Notes: generated by a model from the sequence alone, not told the origin. Numbered from the stretch's first letter, positions 62,101 to 64,000 are shown. The stretch: DNA of 64,000 nucleotides from Pyrrhosoma nymphula (GCA_963573305.1 OY754332.1:51683559-51747558); one strand, 5' to 3'. Made by a program: numbers and translations.

Positions 62101-63583
62101 AGAGAGAAAAATTTGATTGAAGAATTTGCTTGCATCTTATTTTTGATTTACCTTAGCATTCCTTGAAATAATTATCTGTACATTTTCTCCTTAAACTAAG
62201 ACAATTAATTTTTTTAATATTCAGGTTACCTATAGCAACTGCACATTCAGGAGAAACTGTAACTGTGCTGTAACCATAAGAGGAGAGCATTCCATTATCA
62301 AAGCTGACATTTGCATGAAGGGATACCTACTTGTATGGAGTGAAGCAACATATAGTGGAGATAATGAAGGTGATCATACACATCAAGACATAACTATTTT
62401 GCAGGAAAATGAAGGAAGATCATACAAGGTATGTAAATGGTTAAGATTCAGTCAACATCCACTGTATGCATGATTAATTAAGCCTACCTGATTTACAATT
62501 ATGGATAAATGTAGTGCTGCAAAGTGTGACTAACCTTCACAAGCATTAAACTTAATAGGCCCTTTTCAATTGCAGGCTGTATTTTCTTCGGGGACAATTG
62601 TAAAACTGGGACCTTATTTGTCTTACATAACAGTGTACGCTTTAAGAACAGATTTGGGGAAAACATCAGGCCTGTGTGGTCTCTTCGACAGAAATCCATC
62701 AAATGATTTGGTTAATGAAAATGGGGCACCAGCTTGTGTGTATAGGCCAAGGATTCCATGTACTCAGTTCTCTCAAAGGTGGAAGTAAGTATAGTATGCT
62801 TAGTGGATTTAATTTTCTTCCTAGTGTATAGCAAGTACATAATTACTTAAAAGATTAGAGAAAATGCCTTCAATCGTGAATTCGTTATTCCAGTGTCTTT
62901 GTATGCTGGGAATTGAGGATGTTCATTGATTCTTGGATGTCTGGTTCATAATCCAAATTTGGTGCTTAAAACTATGCATCATTAATAGTTAATTCCATTT
63001 ATACAGGAAATTTCCAAAATAACTCGCTGGTTTAATTGGATTTTACTTATTCTACTTTTGGATGACTCTGAATTAAGCTTTAGCAAATTTTAGTAATTCC
63101 ACATTCTTGCATTTAATTACTCAATAAAAGTTCTAACCTATAGTTCTTTAAAAATTACTCTCAGATTTAAGGGATCAGTTGGTGAAATATATATGTCCAT
63201 CTCTAATCCTTGTTTCCATTCATAATACCGATACTGTATCTTAGTCCTTTTTCATTTCATAATTTAATATATTTCACTTGAAATAAAATTAAACATGAAT
63301 TTCAATACTGGCACTGACTCTTGATTCATATTGACATGAGTGGTGAGATTGTGCTTATGGTGCTTATTTCTTTGGAACTAAATACATTAATAATGCATGG
63401 CATATATACATTAATGTTTTTATTTTAGAGTACCTTCAGGACCAGGAGCAGCAAATAAGACTGCAGTGGGTCAAGTAACTACTGGAAACAATTATGAAAG
63501 TTATTGTGCATGTCGGAAGCCAGCCAAGTCAGAAACAAACAAGAAGAAAGTATCTGAAGAAAGAAATGAAAATGAAGTTGAAG
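2022..63583 (+). CDS. VWDE-like secreted protein, 11 exons, 3' partial
   Basis: I built this multi-exon gene from conserved motifs and splice sites. Exons: 2022-2140, 50222-50442, 51766-51990, 53893-54116, 55092-55212, 55303-55442, 55821-56000, 56089-56223, 62225-62428, 62576-62784 and 63429-63583. The phases agree at all ten junctions (1933 nt, 644 codons plus one base). The protein has a signal peptide (residues 1-19 or so), a Pro-rich linker (20-40), a D8C-like Cys-rich region (about 45-188), a middle region (189-410) and a VWD domain (about 423-590) with CTSDTYISTFDG at its start and GLCGLFDRNPSND near its end. The order matches the N-terminal half of von Willebrand factor D and EGF domain-containing protein; the EGF repeats should follow beyond the window. 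Such proteins are secreted and rich in disulfides. The long first intron could hide an exon I missed, but phase and sequence continuity do not require one. No ortholog symbol can be assigned without a search. Confidence 0.85.
2141..4129. other. Intron 1, 5' part, nothing recognised
   Basis: AT-rich intronic sequence beginning with the GTGAGT donor. GC content falls within about 250 bases of the donor. No repeat, RNA or coding motif was recognised. Confidence 0.45.
4130..4510. other. GC-rich islet in intron 1
   Basis: A G-rich block (GGGAGGG-type runs at 4295-4470) with CpGs is embedded in AT-rich intron. Several overlapping open frames on both strands are explained by composition; none shows a domain. 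It could be a regulatory islet or an old repeat. Confidence 0.3.
4511..5579. other. Intron 1 stretch, nothing recognised
   Basis: AT-rich sequence containing short CG-rich words (CGGCGGTACCG near 4603; TCGGTAATCGTCG near 5021). No coding or structural feature is supported. Confidence 0.35.
5580..6060. other. GC-rich islet in intron 1
   Basis: A GC-rich, CpG-containing block with poly-G and poly-C runs (about 5829-5880). Open frames up to 181 codons occur on the + strand, but they overlap long frames in other phases and have low-complexity Gly/Arg/Pro content, so I do not call a gene. A donor-like GGGTGAGT lies at 5618-5625. It is a candidate regulatory islet or alternative first-exon region. 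Confidence 0.3.
6425..6625 (+). mobile_element. Truncated LINE 3' end (same family as 39.9 kb)
   Basis: The sequence matches the 3' end of the LINE at 39895-40612: the block GGTAGGAC-TACGCTGAGATG, GTAGATAGGG, and the terminal AACCTACCTTAACCGGTAGATTACC-type ending all occur in the same order. It is 5'-truncated and mutated, with no coding capacity. Confidence 0.65.
6626..7829. other. Intron 1 stretch, nothing recognised
   Basis: AT-rich intron. An 88-codon open frame at 6972-7238 has no recognisable motif and is not called. Confidence 0.4.
7832..8070. mobile_element. MITE with TA target duplication
   Basis: This 239-bp non-autonomous element has near-perfect terminal inverted repeats of about 29 bp. 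The left begins GTAAAAATGGAAAAGG (7832) and continues through TTGTAAGTGCC; the right is its complement, ending CCTTTTCCATTTTTAC at 8070. TA dinucleotides flank both ends (7830-7831 and 8071-8072), as for Tc1/mariner-type insertion. The interior has no coding capacity. Confidence 0.8.
8073..10070. other. Intron 1 stretch, nothing recognised
   Basis: AT-rich intron with a few higher-complexity patches (8385-8612 and 9170-9370). A 75-codon minus-strand frame at 8385-8612 has no recognised motif. No RNA gene is supported. Confidence 0.35.
10071..10390. repeat. Inverted repeat with degenerate hammerhead-like core
   Basis: The arms 10071-10163 and 10295-10390 are inverted, sharing GGCCGTCGAAACG (right) and its complement CGTTTCGACGGCC (left), plus the outer word AGAGAT(A/C)GCG. 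The right arm carries CTGATTGAC-TTGGCC-GTCGAAACG at 10317-10340, resembling a hammerhead core with one extra base before GA and a 3-bp helix GAC/GTC. The left arm, read on the minus strand, has ACGATGAGA with GTCGAAACGTC. It is probably a degraded terminal repeat of a Penelope-like element. Confidence 0.5.
10391..12261. other. Intron 1 stretch, nothing recognised
   Basis: AT-rich intron with no long open frames, repeats or RNA motifs that I can support. Confidence 0.4.
12262..12372 (+). mobile_element. 5'-truncated CR1/L2-like LINE, 3' end only
   Basis: About 105 bp nearly identical to the 3' end of the LINE at 31600-33555: both contain AGAGCGTTTCCTTTTTATAT, the GC-rich hairpin CCGCC..TTGAGGCGG, and a (GTAGAT)n tail. 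This is typical of extreme 5' truncation during target-primed reverse transcription. Confidence 0.8.
12373..15689. other. Intron 1 stretch, nothing firm
   Basis: AT-rich intron with many short frames and no recognisable protein. A short inverted pair TACTAGGGGTC / GACCCTAGTA (15298-15308 and 15371-15380) encloses about 60 bases and could be a small palindrome. Confidence 0.35.
15690..16380 (+). mobile_element. Degenerate CR1/L2-like LINE reverse transcriptase fragment
   Basis: Broken frames read as the pre-RT and early RT region of a non-LTR retrotransposon: a basic region, then a KSSGP-type motif near 16170-16190 (the KSSGPDGIP region of RT), then GNYRPMSL at 16327-16350 (RT motif NYRPISL). 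Stops and frameshifts show a long-dead copy. The family resembles that at 31.6 kb. Confidence 0.6.
16381..17151. other. Intron 1 stretch, nothing recognised
   Basis: A 143-codon open frame at 16755-17186 overlaps the start of the inverted repeat and shows no domain, so it is not called. No repeat partner was recognised within the window. Confidence 0.35.
17152..17352. repeat. Near-perfect palindrome with hammerhead-like core in both arms
   Basis: The 89-bp arms 17152-17240 and 17264-17352 are almost exact inverted copies around a 23-bp spacer that partly repeats the arm (CGACGATAAAACGTC). At the inner edge of each arm is CTGAAGA (17264-17270 on +), then GACG-TTTTAT-CGTC as helix II, GAAAC (17286-17290), and the self-complementary ACCTAGGT followed by C (17297), the usual cleavage position of a hammerhead. 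The minus-strand copy occupies 17240-17207. One unpaired T precedes helix II, and stem I is not obvious. The structure fits paired terminal repeats of a Penelope-like element. Confidence 0.7.
17353..18379. other. Intron 1 stretch, nothing recognised
   Basis: AT-rich intron rising in GC towards the islet at 18.4 kb. No supported gene or repeat. Confidence 0.4.
18380..18980. other. GC-rich, CpG-rich islet in intron 1
   Basis: A 600-bp block dense in CpG (for example CGCCGACCGCCGACGGCGGG near 18674-18693). Overlapping frames up to 205 codons exist on both strands with Arg/Ala/Pro-rich composition, which is expected from GC-rich DNA with few stop codons. It is the strongest promoter-like islet in the intron, possibly an alternative promoter or an unrecognised first exon. 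A donor-like GCGTGAGT occurs at 18633-18640. Confidence 0.35.
18981..21427. other. Intron 1 stretch, nothing recognised
   Basis: AT-rich intron without long frames or recognised repeats. Confidence 0.4.
21430..22381 (+). mobile_element. Internally deleted mariner transposon
   Basis: The ends are inverted: the left begins CGAGGTG and includes AGTTCCCTAAATTCGT; the right is the complement of CGAGGTG..AGTTCCCGAAATTCGT. The left flank is TA (21428-21429); the right flank reads TG, so that copy of the TA duplication is mutated. At about 952 bp it is shorter than a full mariner (about 1.3 kb) because the catalytic centre is missing. Confidence 0.8.
21640..22312 (+). pseudogene. Broken mariner transposase
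   Basis: Pieces of a mariner transposase lie in order but in shifting frames. There is a CVKFGF..TVVETHKM segment (21657-21710), WYKRFKHGRESVEDD (about 21792-21834) from the DNA-binding region, and MRRNAANFVPRLLND (about 21993-22037). After a deletion comes the C-terminal FLFPRM..FKSKGRRF (about 22119-22173) and NNWKKRRERYVHSKGEY (about 22241-22291). The region holding the first two catalytic aspartates is absent, so the copy cannot encode an active enzyme. Confidence 0.75.
22384..28419. other. Intron 1 stretch, nothing firm
   Basis: A long AT-rich stretch. Purine-rich DNA at 22490-22830 and pyrimidine-rich DNA at 23160-23470 look like decayed repeats but carry no motif I can name. Short (TA)n occurs at about 26061-26072. 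No gene is supported. Confidence 0.35.
28420..28520 (+). repeat. Degenerate tRNA-related SINE head
   Basis: It contains an A-box-like GCGGCTCAGTGG (28423-28434), a GAGATCGAAAG stretch, and a B-box-like GATTGAATCCC (28484-28494), in the order of a tRNA-derived promoter but spaced too widely for a tRNA. The cloverleaf is not intact. Confidence 0.4.
28521..30688. other. Intron 1 stretch, nothing recognised
   Basis: AT-rich intron. An 81-codon minus-strand frame at 30156-30401 has no recognised motif. Confidence 0.35.
30689..30760 (-). pseudogene. tRNA-like sequence (pseudo-tRNA or SINE head)
   Basis: On the minus strand this 72-nt segment has an acceptor stem (GCCTTGG with TCAAGGC, plus one discriminator base), T8-A9, an A-box-like TAGCTTAACTG, an anticodon-arm-like CTCGG/TCGAG stem and a B-box-like GGATTTGAGTCC. 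The anticodon loop lacks the universal T33, and the D and T stems are mismatched. A functional tRNA is therefore unlikely and the anticodon cannot be assigned. Confidence 0.5.
30820..31040 (-). mobile_element. LINE-like 3' end with (GTAGAT)n tail, minus strand
   Basis: On the minus strand the segment ends in a GTAGATGTAGATGT tail like that of the LINEs at 12.3 and 33.5 kb. The body differs in sequence, so this is a related family or a SINE using the same tail. No coding domain is visible. Confidence 0.45.
31041..31599. other. Intron 1 stretch, nothing recognised
   Basis: AT-rich intron directly 5' of the long LINE remnant. No retroelement motif could be read here, so the LINE is taken to start near 31600. 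Confidence 0.35.
31600..33555 (+). mobile_element. CR1/L2-like non-LTR retrotransposon, 5'-truncated
   Basis: This is a nearly 2-kb LINE remnant covering the end of the endonuclease-RT linker, the whole reverse transcriptase, the C-terminal region and the 3' UTR. It ends in (GTAGAT)n at about 33537-33552. A near-identical 3' end at 12262-12372 shows the family has spread in this genome. The N-terminal endonuclease is missing. Confidence 0.85.
31650..33440 (+). pseudogene. LINE reverse transcriptase pseudogene
   Basis: One frame runs from about 31650 to 32860 with only three stops (32087, 32156, 32606). It shows SPGPKGIPARV (32038-32070), VTPIFKKGN (about 32168-32194), HGFRKGRSCETQLAL (32312-32356), ALFLDFKKAFDTVPHNK (32417-32467), VTSGVPQ just before the third stop, LLFIIYINDL and the catalytic FADDAVIY (32684-32707, with F in place of the usual Y). 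A frameshift near 32860 leads to VKYLGVTI and then RPHLEYAANMWDP and NSFFPRTIRDFN, typical of the RT C-terminus. It is non-functional but young. Confidence 0.85.
33556..33995. other. Intron 1 stretch, nothing recognised
   Basis: AT-rich sequence between the LINE tail and the next GC-rich block. No motif is supported. Confidence 0.35.
33996..34150. other. Small GC-rich islet in intron 1
   Basis: A G-rich patch (GGACGGAGGAGGGG and similar) with CpGs stands out from the surroundings. The overlapping frames on both strands are compositional. Confidence 0.25.
34151..36079. other. Intron 1 stretch with a second small GC-rich patch
   Basis: Mostly AT-rich. A G-rich patch lies at 34800-34990, with frames open on both strands. 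No protein family is recognised. Confidence 0.3.
36080..36117. repeat. 14-bp perfect hairpin
   Basis: ACTTTTAAACTATT (36080-36093) and its exact complement AATAGTTTAAAAGT (36104-36117) flank a 10-base loop. The function is unknown; it may be a remnant of a palindromic repeat. Confidence 0.6.
36290..37110 (+). mobile_element. Degenerate LINE RT fragment related to the 31.6-kb copy
   Basis: The DNA aligns by eye with the RT segment of the 31.6-kb LINE. Shared blocks include AATATCATGA-TTTCT, GGCTTCCGGCAATGTAAATC (against GGCTTTCGGAAAGGTAGATC), ATTTCATGGAAGCATTCGGCA (against the KKAFD-coding region), and the late AAAATATAAGGGAAAGTTGC. Many stops and indels mark it as an older copy or related family. 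Confidence 0.65.
37181..37325. repeat. Inverted repeat with CTGATGA and GAAACGG words
   Basis: The arms 37181-37234 and 37269-37325 are imperfect inverted copies sharing GAAATATCGTC, GGAACCACG and GGAAAT. Read on the minus strand, the left arm contains CTGATGA followed by ATATCGTCTGA and GAAACGG, the two conserved hammerhead words in order, but I see no proper helix II between them. It is probably related in kind to the other inverted repeats. Confidence 0.45.
37326..38189. other. Intron 1 stretch, nothing recognised
   Basis: AT-rich intron. No coding or repeat feature is supported. Confidence 0.35.
38190..38475 (-). mobile_element. tRNA-derived SINE, minus strand
   Basis: Read on the minus strand, the head carries a strong B box inside GCCCGGGTTCGATTCCCGGC (about 38400-38419), like a tRNA T arm. 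The body ACAGATTTTTCAGTGGAGTC follows, then a tail with CCAACGCCGGATTTCC. A diverged second copy lies at 42780-43060 with the same order of blocks, which supports a SINE family rather than a lone tRNA remnant. Confidence 0.65.
38525..38700 (-). mobile_element. Truncated LINE 3' region (same family as 39.9 kb), minus strand
   Basis: The minus-strand translation includes GEGETKREGLMDGMNTGREY and TEMKKEI, matching GRKRLGFMDGMKIGRTYAGM and KKEI from the LINE at 39.9 kb. It is a C-terminal scrap only. Confidence 0.6.
38701..39894. other. Intron 1 stretch, nothing firm
   Basis: Frames of 117-141 codons at 38528-38953 and 38920-39273 are Ser/Phe-rich with no motif, and they overlap LINE sequence. 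Not called. Confidence 0.35.
39895..40612 (+). mobile_element. 5'-truncated LINE with (TGAA)n tail
   Basis: This covers the C-terminal part of a non-LTR retrotransposon RT polyprotein and its 3' end. The reading frame starts KKTKVMRFSR, continues FNYLGSTLEETGHSS and LYGAETWTLRKEDENRLKAF (to about 40220). A frameshift near 40225 leads to a second frame with TNEEVLDMVGEERKL, GRWLAAIMRGDGLLKAMIEG and GRKRLGFMDGMK. The element ends ACCGGTAGATTACTC followed by TGAATGAATGAATG (about 40590-40603). Two further 3' fragments occur at 6.4 and 38.5 kb. The clade cannot be fixed from this part. Confidence 0.8.
40613..41539. other. Intron 1 stretch, nothing recognised
   Basis: AT-rich intron between two LINE fragments, with no supported feature. 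Confidence 0.35.
41540..42540 (+). mobile_element. Degenerate LINE RT fragment (YxDD region to C-terminus)
   Basis: RT motifs in broken frames: SEWFEEKLGIKQGYIISPWL (about 41646-41704, the GVRQGC..SPWLFN region), LLYIDDAVLQPEIPQKLQRL (41773-41832, catalytic YIDD in place of YADD), LSKTKVMVLARR, then LLPTLLYGSK (about 42059-42089) and RNEWVMKD (about 42188-42210) from the C-terminal region. This is a different LINE family from those at 31.6 and 39.9 kb. It has several stops. Confidence 0.75.
42780..43060 (-). mobile_element. tRNA-derived SINE, minus strand, second copy
   Basis: It has the same layout as the copy at 38190-38475: on the minus strand GGGCCCGGGTGTGAATCCCG (about 42985-43004; a mutated B box), GGCAGTGGTGGAAATTTTCC, a body, and a GGAATGAAGGGAAGGTGGAA-type segment (+ strand, about 42823-42842). 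It is more diverged. Confidence 0.6.
43061..45515. other. Intron 1 stretch, nothing firm
   Basis: Pyrimidine-rich on the + strand from 43300 to 44400, as seen for minus-strand remnants of purine-rich retroelements, but no RT motif could be read. No gene is supported. Confidence 0.3.
46411..47724. repeat. Exact 657-bp tandem duplication
   Basis: Unit 1 (46411-47067) and unit 2 (47068-47724) appear identical base for base, each beginning TCGGATATTATC and ending GAACTGGCCT. All frames inside recur exactly 657 bases apart. It lies inside the P-like element, so it is a secondary rearrangement and not part of the family's normal structure. It is either very recent or an assembly artefact. Confidence 0.9.
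46411..49540 (-). pseudogene. Broken THAP/P-type transposase
   Basis: Read on the minus strand from the right end: ECHFFRFPK (about 49510-49480) and YLLCSGHFEDSQLI (about 49285-49245) match the N-terminal and C-x2-H parts of a THAP zinc finger, split by an intron-like or inserted stretch. Then come LSIDKIAVARHLLYNNSVDY and VCGLEDLGFFRSSN with LMIKGLFYNLRKPIGYLFLL (about 48305-48110), matching the RNase H-like transposase core of P/THAP9-type enzymes, and CVTDQGSNFVL (about 48036-48004). The C-terminal part lies in the duplicated unit. Frameshifts and stops show it is inactive. Confidence 0.75.
49925..50221. other. 3' end of intron 1
   Basis: AT-rich sequence ending in the acceptor CTTAACAG at 50214-50221. 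It starts with the ACTGCAC-repeat flank of the P-like element. Confidence 0.6.
50222..50442 (+). CDS. VWDE-like exon 2: first half of D8C-like region
   Basis: Encodes residues 40-113. It completes the split Thr codon from exon 1, then reads SSGIDPCLKENH, a segment with FNWAIEEG, and LCDSHLAPGWYRFQSAAG and CPPLDHCGTAYPIWHRG. The pattern C..(L/S)PGWYRF..C....CGT..PIW is characteristic of D8C-type domains as in VWDE and uromodulin-like proteins. GC content is higher than in the later exons. The donor is GTAGGT at 50443; the exon ends in phase 1, matching exon 3. Confidence 0.9.
51307..51336. repeat. 12-bp perfect hairpin in intron 2
   Basis: TTTCATCACCTC (51307-51318) and its exact complement GAGGTGATGAAA (51325-51336) are separated by ATTGCC. 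The surroundings are locally GC-rich. Confidence 0.6.
51436..51519. repeat. 42-bp tandem duplication in intron 2
   Basis: Two copies (51436-51477 and 51478-51519), each starting GATTCGTGGTTTTTCATACC, differ at only about two positions. Confidence 0.85.
51766..51990 (+). CDS. VWDE-like exon 3: second half of D8C-like region
   Basis: Encodes residues 114-188 and is Cys-dense: IGCGHVGDDCCKVQLP, LLKNCSTS, PSCHMAYCAGYMVPCPRG and PCQ. Ten cysteines follow the four in exon 2, fitting a disulfide-rich domain. The acceptor is CTTCCAG (51759-51765); the donor GTAAGT at 51991 gives phase 1. The open frame extends on both sides into intron, but the splice sites and the loss of similarity define these ends. 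Confidence 0.9.
52321..52660. mobile_element. Palindromic element with hammerhead-like cores and flanking 10-bp direct repeat
   Basis: An arm at about 52354-52456 and its inverted copy at about 52545-52650 share ATGGGAGCAT, CAACGTTTCCCTCGCGTTG and GCGTCTTCAGGAGCGTCTTT or their complements. A third, direct copy sits in between (about 52490-52550), giving two tandem arms facing one inverted arm. The right arm on + has CTGAAGA (52562-52568), helix II CTCGC-TGCAAC-GCGAG (52571-52586), GAAAC (52588-52592) and GTT, with self-complementary AACGTT. ATGAAAGCTG occurs on both sides (52321-52330 and 52651-52660), a possible target duplication. Confidence 0.65.
53008..53202. repeat. Inverted repeat with hammerhead-like core
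   Basis: The left arm (53008-53080) is inverted relative to the right arm (53134-53202): GACGACGCTTCGCTTCCATT against the complement of AATGGATGCGAAACGTCGTC. A middle diverged copy (53081-53125), in the orientation of the left arm, contains CATCTTCA and TCATTGCAGG. The right arm carries CTGAAGA (53143-53149), GC..ACC/GG..GC pairs with central mismatches as helix II, and GAAACGTC (53169-53176), the usual hammerhead ending with self-complementary ACGT. The layout is the same as at 52.4 kb, but the sequence is different. Confidence 0.6.
53893..54116 (+). CDS. VWDE-like exon 4
   Basis: Encodes residues 189-263. It starts TT to complete a Phe codon, then EVELVGVKVVSNLNSEG and HPQIHCIAFLEKV, and ends PHQFWKLGQT. 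It is a beta-strand-rich region between the D8C-like and VWD domains. The acceptor is TTTGTAG, the donor GTAAGT at 54117, phase 0. Confidence 0.85.
54117..55091. other. Intron 4
   Basis: AT-rich, GTAAGT to CTTCCAG. No repeat or gene recognised. Confidence 0.7.
55092..55212 (+). CDS. VWDE-like exon 5
   Basis: Encodes residues 264-303: LQCRARVRHISINTYTPQ, SPPFYAGIQITSRAPI and IVQE. The pattern C(R/S)...F(F/Y)AGI..... resembles the segment preceding the VWD domain in VWDE proteins. Phase 0 in, phase 1 out (donor GTAAGT at 55213). Confidence 0.85.
55303..55442 (+). CDS. VWDE-like exon 6
   Basis: Encodes residues 304-350: GGPEVYLEMRSTVPVGC, HDDDCCIPFKVAVQYPDD and YCPSGEPLDR. It contains a Cys cluster (GCHDDDCC). 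It follows a 90-bp intron (55213-55302). The donor is taken as GTAATG at 55443; a second donor GTATAT six bases downstream would keep the frame and add Val-Met. Confidence 0.8.
55443..55820. other. Intron 6
   Basis: AT-rich, GTAATG to CTATAAG, with nothing recognised. The weak acceptor tract is followed by a good in-frame exon. Confidence 0.65.
55821..56000 (+). CDS. VWDE-like exon 7
   Basis: Encodes residues 351-410, 60 codons, phase 0 at both ends: LGLKECTHHICKDDWNTT, IALRSKPDNLYSGNQQLSL and SIWSHYKLPPQQ. Two cysteines are present. It is open throughout and in frame with both neighbours. Confidence 0.8.
56089..56223 (+). CDS. VWDE-like exon 8: start of VWD domain
   Basis: Encodes residues 411-455, 45 codons, phase 0 at both ends. 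LQVVGFDVSERCTSDTYIST is followed by FDGQIYSHNLKGTFLLYKNG. C(T)xD(P/T)(H/Y)(x)(T)FDGxxY..L.GTF.LYK is the hallmark start of a VWD domain. The 88-bp intron before it offers another AG at 56050, but using it gives an immediate stop. Confidence 0.9.
56224..57039. other. Intron 8, 5' part
   Basis: AT-rich intron from GTAGGT at 56224. No feature recognised before the RT fragment. Confidence 0.6.
57040..57754 (-). mobile_element. I/Jockey-like non-LTR RT fragment, minus strand
   Basis: Read on the minus strand: LDSLNEKFSQSPN (about 57727-57689), then a frame change, then FTPITQMQVHSSFKQLKSKA with QGSDGIPLDFIKKLLPLILP (about 57604-57485; RT motif SDGIP). A deletion of the NYRPIS region precedes DQFQSGFRHGHSTTTALVKI (about 57340-57281) and SVLVLLDSSKAFDSLDRDIL (about 57229-57170). 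The STTTAL and LDSSKAFD forms are typical of I/Jockey-group RTs. It is non-functional. Confidence 0.75.
57755..58010. repeat. GC-rich block with imperfect inverted ends
   Basis: About 250 bp of unusually GC-rich sequence next to the RT fragment. Its ends (TTAGTTTTGCCTATACCAGG near 57762 and the complement of TTAGCTATGCCTACAGGAGG near 58003) match at about three quarters of positions. It holds a 78-codon minus-strand frame beginning MPTGGKPAPN. It could be an inserted non-autonomous element or part of the retroelement's upstream region. Confidence 0.35.
58235..58330. repeat. LINE-tail-like sequence (CTATATCTACATA)
   Basis: CTATATCTACATA followed by CGAGCCACTGGAAGGGTGTT and GGCAGGGGGTGC resembles the tail region of the (GTAGAT)n-ending elements in this window, here probably minus strand. 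Only the end is recognisable. Confidence 0.35.
58331..59741. other. Intron 8 stretch, nothing firm
   Basis: AT-rich with a more complex patch at 58682-58820. A 95-codon minus-strand frame at 59464-59751 has no recognised domain. Confidence 0.35.
59742..60429. repeat. About 103-bp direct repeats around a 480-bp interior
   Basis: Copy 1 (59742-59844) and copy 2 (60326-60429) run AATAGGGCACTA, GTGTTCAGAT, TTCTACGAG, GTTTTCTGTTC, ATCACTTTTGTTGTGTTAGG, ATGTGTCGATAAATTG in both, at roughly 90% identity. They could be terminal repeats of a small element or a tandem duplication whose middle has diverged. The interior contains the small Cys-rich frame. Confidence 0.7.
59840..60049 (+). other. Small Cys-rich open frame, possible zinc-finger fragment
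   Basis: About 69 codons lie directly after the first direct repeat. LCQRCYNTLQKCASCIQF carries two CxxC pairs ten residues apart (Cys to Cys), recalling half of a ZAD-type zinc finger (C-x2-C...C). A stop lies upstream in frame, and no exon signals are evident. It could be a transposon-encoded protein fragment or chance. Confidence 0.25.
60430..60757. other. Intron 8 stretch, nothing recognised
   Basis: AT-rich sequence between the direct repeat and the 5S-derived SINE. It contributes the left copy of the SINE's 12-bp target site at its end. Confidence 0.4.
60781..60866 (+). ncRNA. 5S rRNA-like SINE head (not a functional 5S gene)
   Basis: It matches animal 5S rRNA over most of its length: CCACGTTGA, CCGGTTCCCGTC-GATCACCGAAGTTAAGC (loop A to box A), and GGTTGGATGGGTGGCC (box C region). 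The internal pol III promoter boxes are recognisable. The 5' end and the last third are missing or replaced, so it cannot fold into a full 5S rRNA. Confidence 0.75.
60868..61040 (+). repeat. Degenerate minisatellite, about 35-bp unit
   Basis: About five imperfect units start CATCCCTCTACCGGGGTGG, CAGACCTATACCGGGAGGC, CAGACCGGGAAGGTAGGAGG, CATACCTGTACCGGGAAGG and CATACCTCTACCGTGG. Each has (C/T)ACCTxTACCGGG followed by a G-rich part. It lies inside the 5S-derived SINE. Confidence 0.75.
61159..62224. other. Intron 8, 3' part
   Basis: AT-rich except a more GC-rich patch at 61430-61580 that I cannot name. It ends with the acceptor ATATTCAG at 62217-62224. Confidence 0.5.
62225..62428 (+). CDS. 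VWDE-like exon 9: VWD domain, middle
   Basis: Encodes residues 456-523, 68 codons, phase 0: VTYSNCTFRRNCNCAVTIRG, HSIIKADICMKGYLLVW and ITILQENEGRSYK. The CNCAV.(I/R)... .D.C pattern is typical of the VWD core. Donor GTATGT at 62429. Confidence 0.9.
62576..62784 (+). CDS. VWDE-like exon 10: end of VWD domain
   Basis: Encodes residues 524-592. It includes AVFSSGTIVKLGPYLSYITV, then TSGLCGLFDRNPSNDLVNEN and CTQFSQRWK. GLCGxFDxNxxND is the conserved signature of the VWD domain and marks its acidic, calcium-binding-type loop. A 147-bp intron precedes it. Donor GTAAGT at 62785, phase 2. Confidence 0.92.
62785..63428. other. Intron 10
   Basis: AT-rich, GTAAGT to ATTTTAG, no feature recognised. 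Confidence 0.7.
63429..63583 (+). CDS. VWDE-like exon 11 (last exon in window)
   Basis: Encodes residues 593-644. It completes the Lys codon, then VPSGPGAANKTAVGQ, NYESYCACRKPAK and a charged stretch ending ENEVEG. The compact Cys pair (CAC) follows the VWD domain. The donor GTAAAG at 63584 is moderate. The exon ends in phase 1, so the gene continues beyond the window. Confidence 0.8.
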
Positions 63584-64000
63584 GTAAAGGCATGCCTTTT
63601 TGGCCCAGTAGGTCATGTTGTAATTACATTTTGCATTAATTATTTCTTAAATACAACAAAGATATACATAAATCACTAATTTGAGTCCCGATTAGGTTTT
63701 CTCTCAATGGAATGTTTACACTTATGTGCACTTGAGGGTGATTCCGTGAAAAGTAACACTGTGGCTAGTCCCAGTATTCTCATTTCTTATCCTTTATTTT
63801 TCTATTCATCTCCAAGTTTTCATTTCTGATGCTTTCTGCTTGCTAAAAATCTCTATTTTTTTCTTATCCATACCCCTATGTCAAGTATTCAAATGGGCTG
63901 GTTTGTTTTGCTTGATATACCTTTCAAATATTTACCTTGCTGTTTTCCTTGTCCAATTTTAGTCAGTGTTTTACTCTCGAGTTTCCTCCATAACCATTTG
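63584..64000. other. Start of intron 11
   Basis: AT-rich intronic sequence running to the window edge. No exon was recognised. Confidence 0.5.

Overview
The window is AT-rich animal nuclear DNA from a large, intron-rich and transposon-rich genome. A mariner element, a THAP-type P-like element, several non-LTR retrotransposon remnants, tRNA- and 5S-derived SINEs and long introns all suggest an arthropod, most likely an insect. The species cannot be fixed from sequence alone. There is no sign of bacterial-style gene organisation.

One real host gene is visible and it fills almost the whole window on the + strand. It is a secreted protein resembling von Willebrand factor D and EGF domain-containing protein (VWDE). 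I traced eleven exons from a signal-peptide exon at 2022-2140 to an exon ending at 63583, and the gene runs off the right edge. All introns are GT-AG and every junction keeps the reading frame, giving 644 codons so far. Intron 1 is about 48 kb and intron 8 about 6 kb; the others range from about 90 bp to 2 kb. The order is signal peptide, Pro-rich linker, Cys-rich D8C-like region, middle Cys-containing region, and VWD domain. The EGF repeats expected of the family would lie to the right of the window.

Intron 1 (2141-50221) is a store of mobile DNA. It holds GC-rich islets (4.1, 5.6, 18.4, 34.0 and 34.8 kb), a TA-flanked MITE (7.8 kb), CR1/L2-like LINE pieces (12.3, 15.7, 31.6, 36.3 kb), a second LINE family with three copies (6.4, 38.5, 39.9 kb), another LINE fragment (41.5 kb), a deleted mariner (21.4 kb), tRNA-related sequences (28.4, 30.7, 38.2, 42.8 kb) and a 4.4-kb P/THAP transposon with matching ends (45516-49924) that contains an exact 657-bp tandem duplication. 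Intron 3 holds two inverted-repeat elements. Intron 8 holds a minus-strand reverse-transcriptase fragment, a pair of direct repeats around a small Cys-rich ORF, and a 5S rRNA-derived SINE with a 12-bp target duplication.

The most unusual pattern is a set of six inverted-repeat loci (1.2, 10.1, 17.2, 37.2, 52.4 and 53.0 kb) with unrelated arm sequences. Five of them carry, at the inner arm edges, an arrangement resembling a hammerhead-ribozyme core: CTGANGA or a variant, a possible helix, GAAAC, then usually a short self-complementary segment ending in GTC or GTT. The sixth (37.2 kb) has only the core words. Some loci have two tandem arms facing one inverted arm. This is what would be expected of terminal remnants of Penelope-like retroelements, whose ends are known to carry hammerhead motifs. 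That assignment is inference and no activity is claimed.
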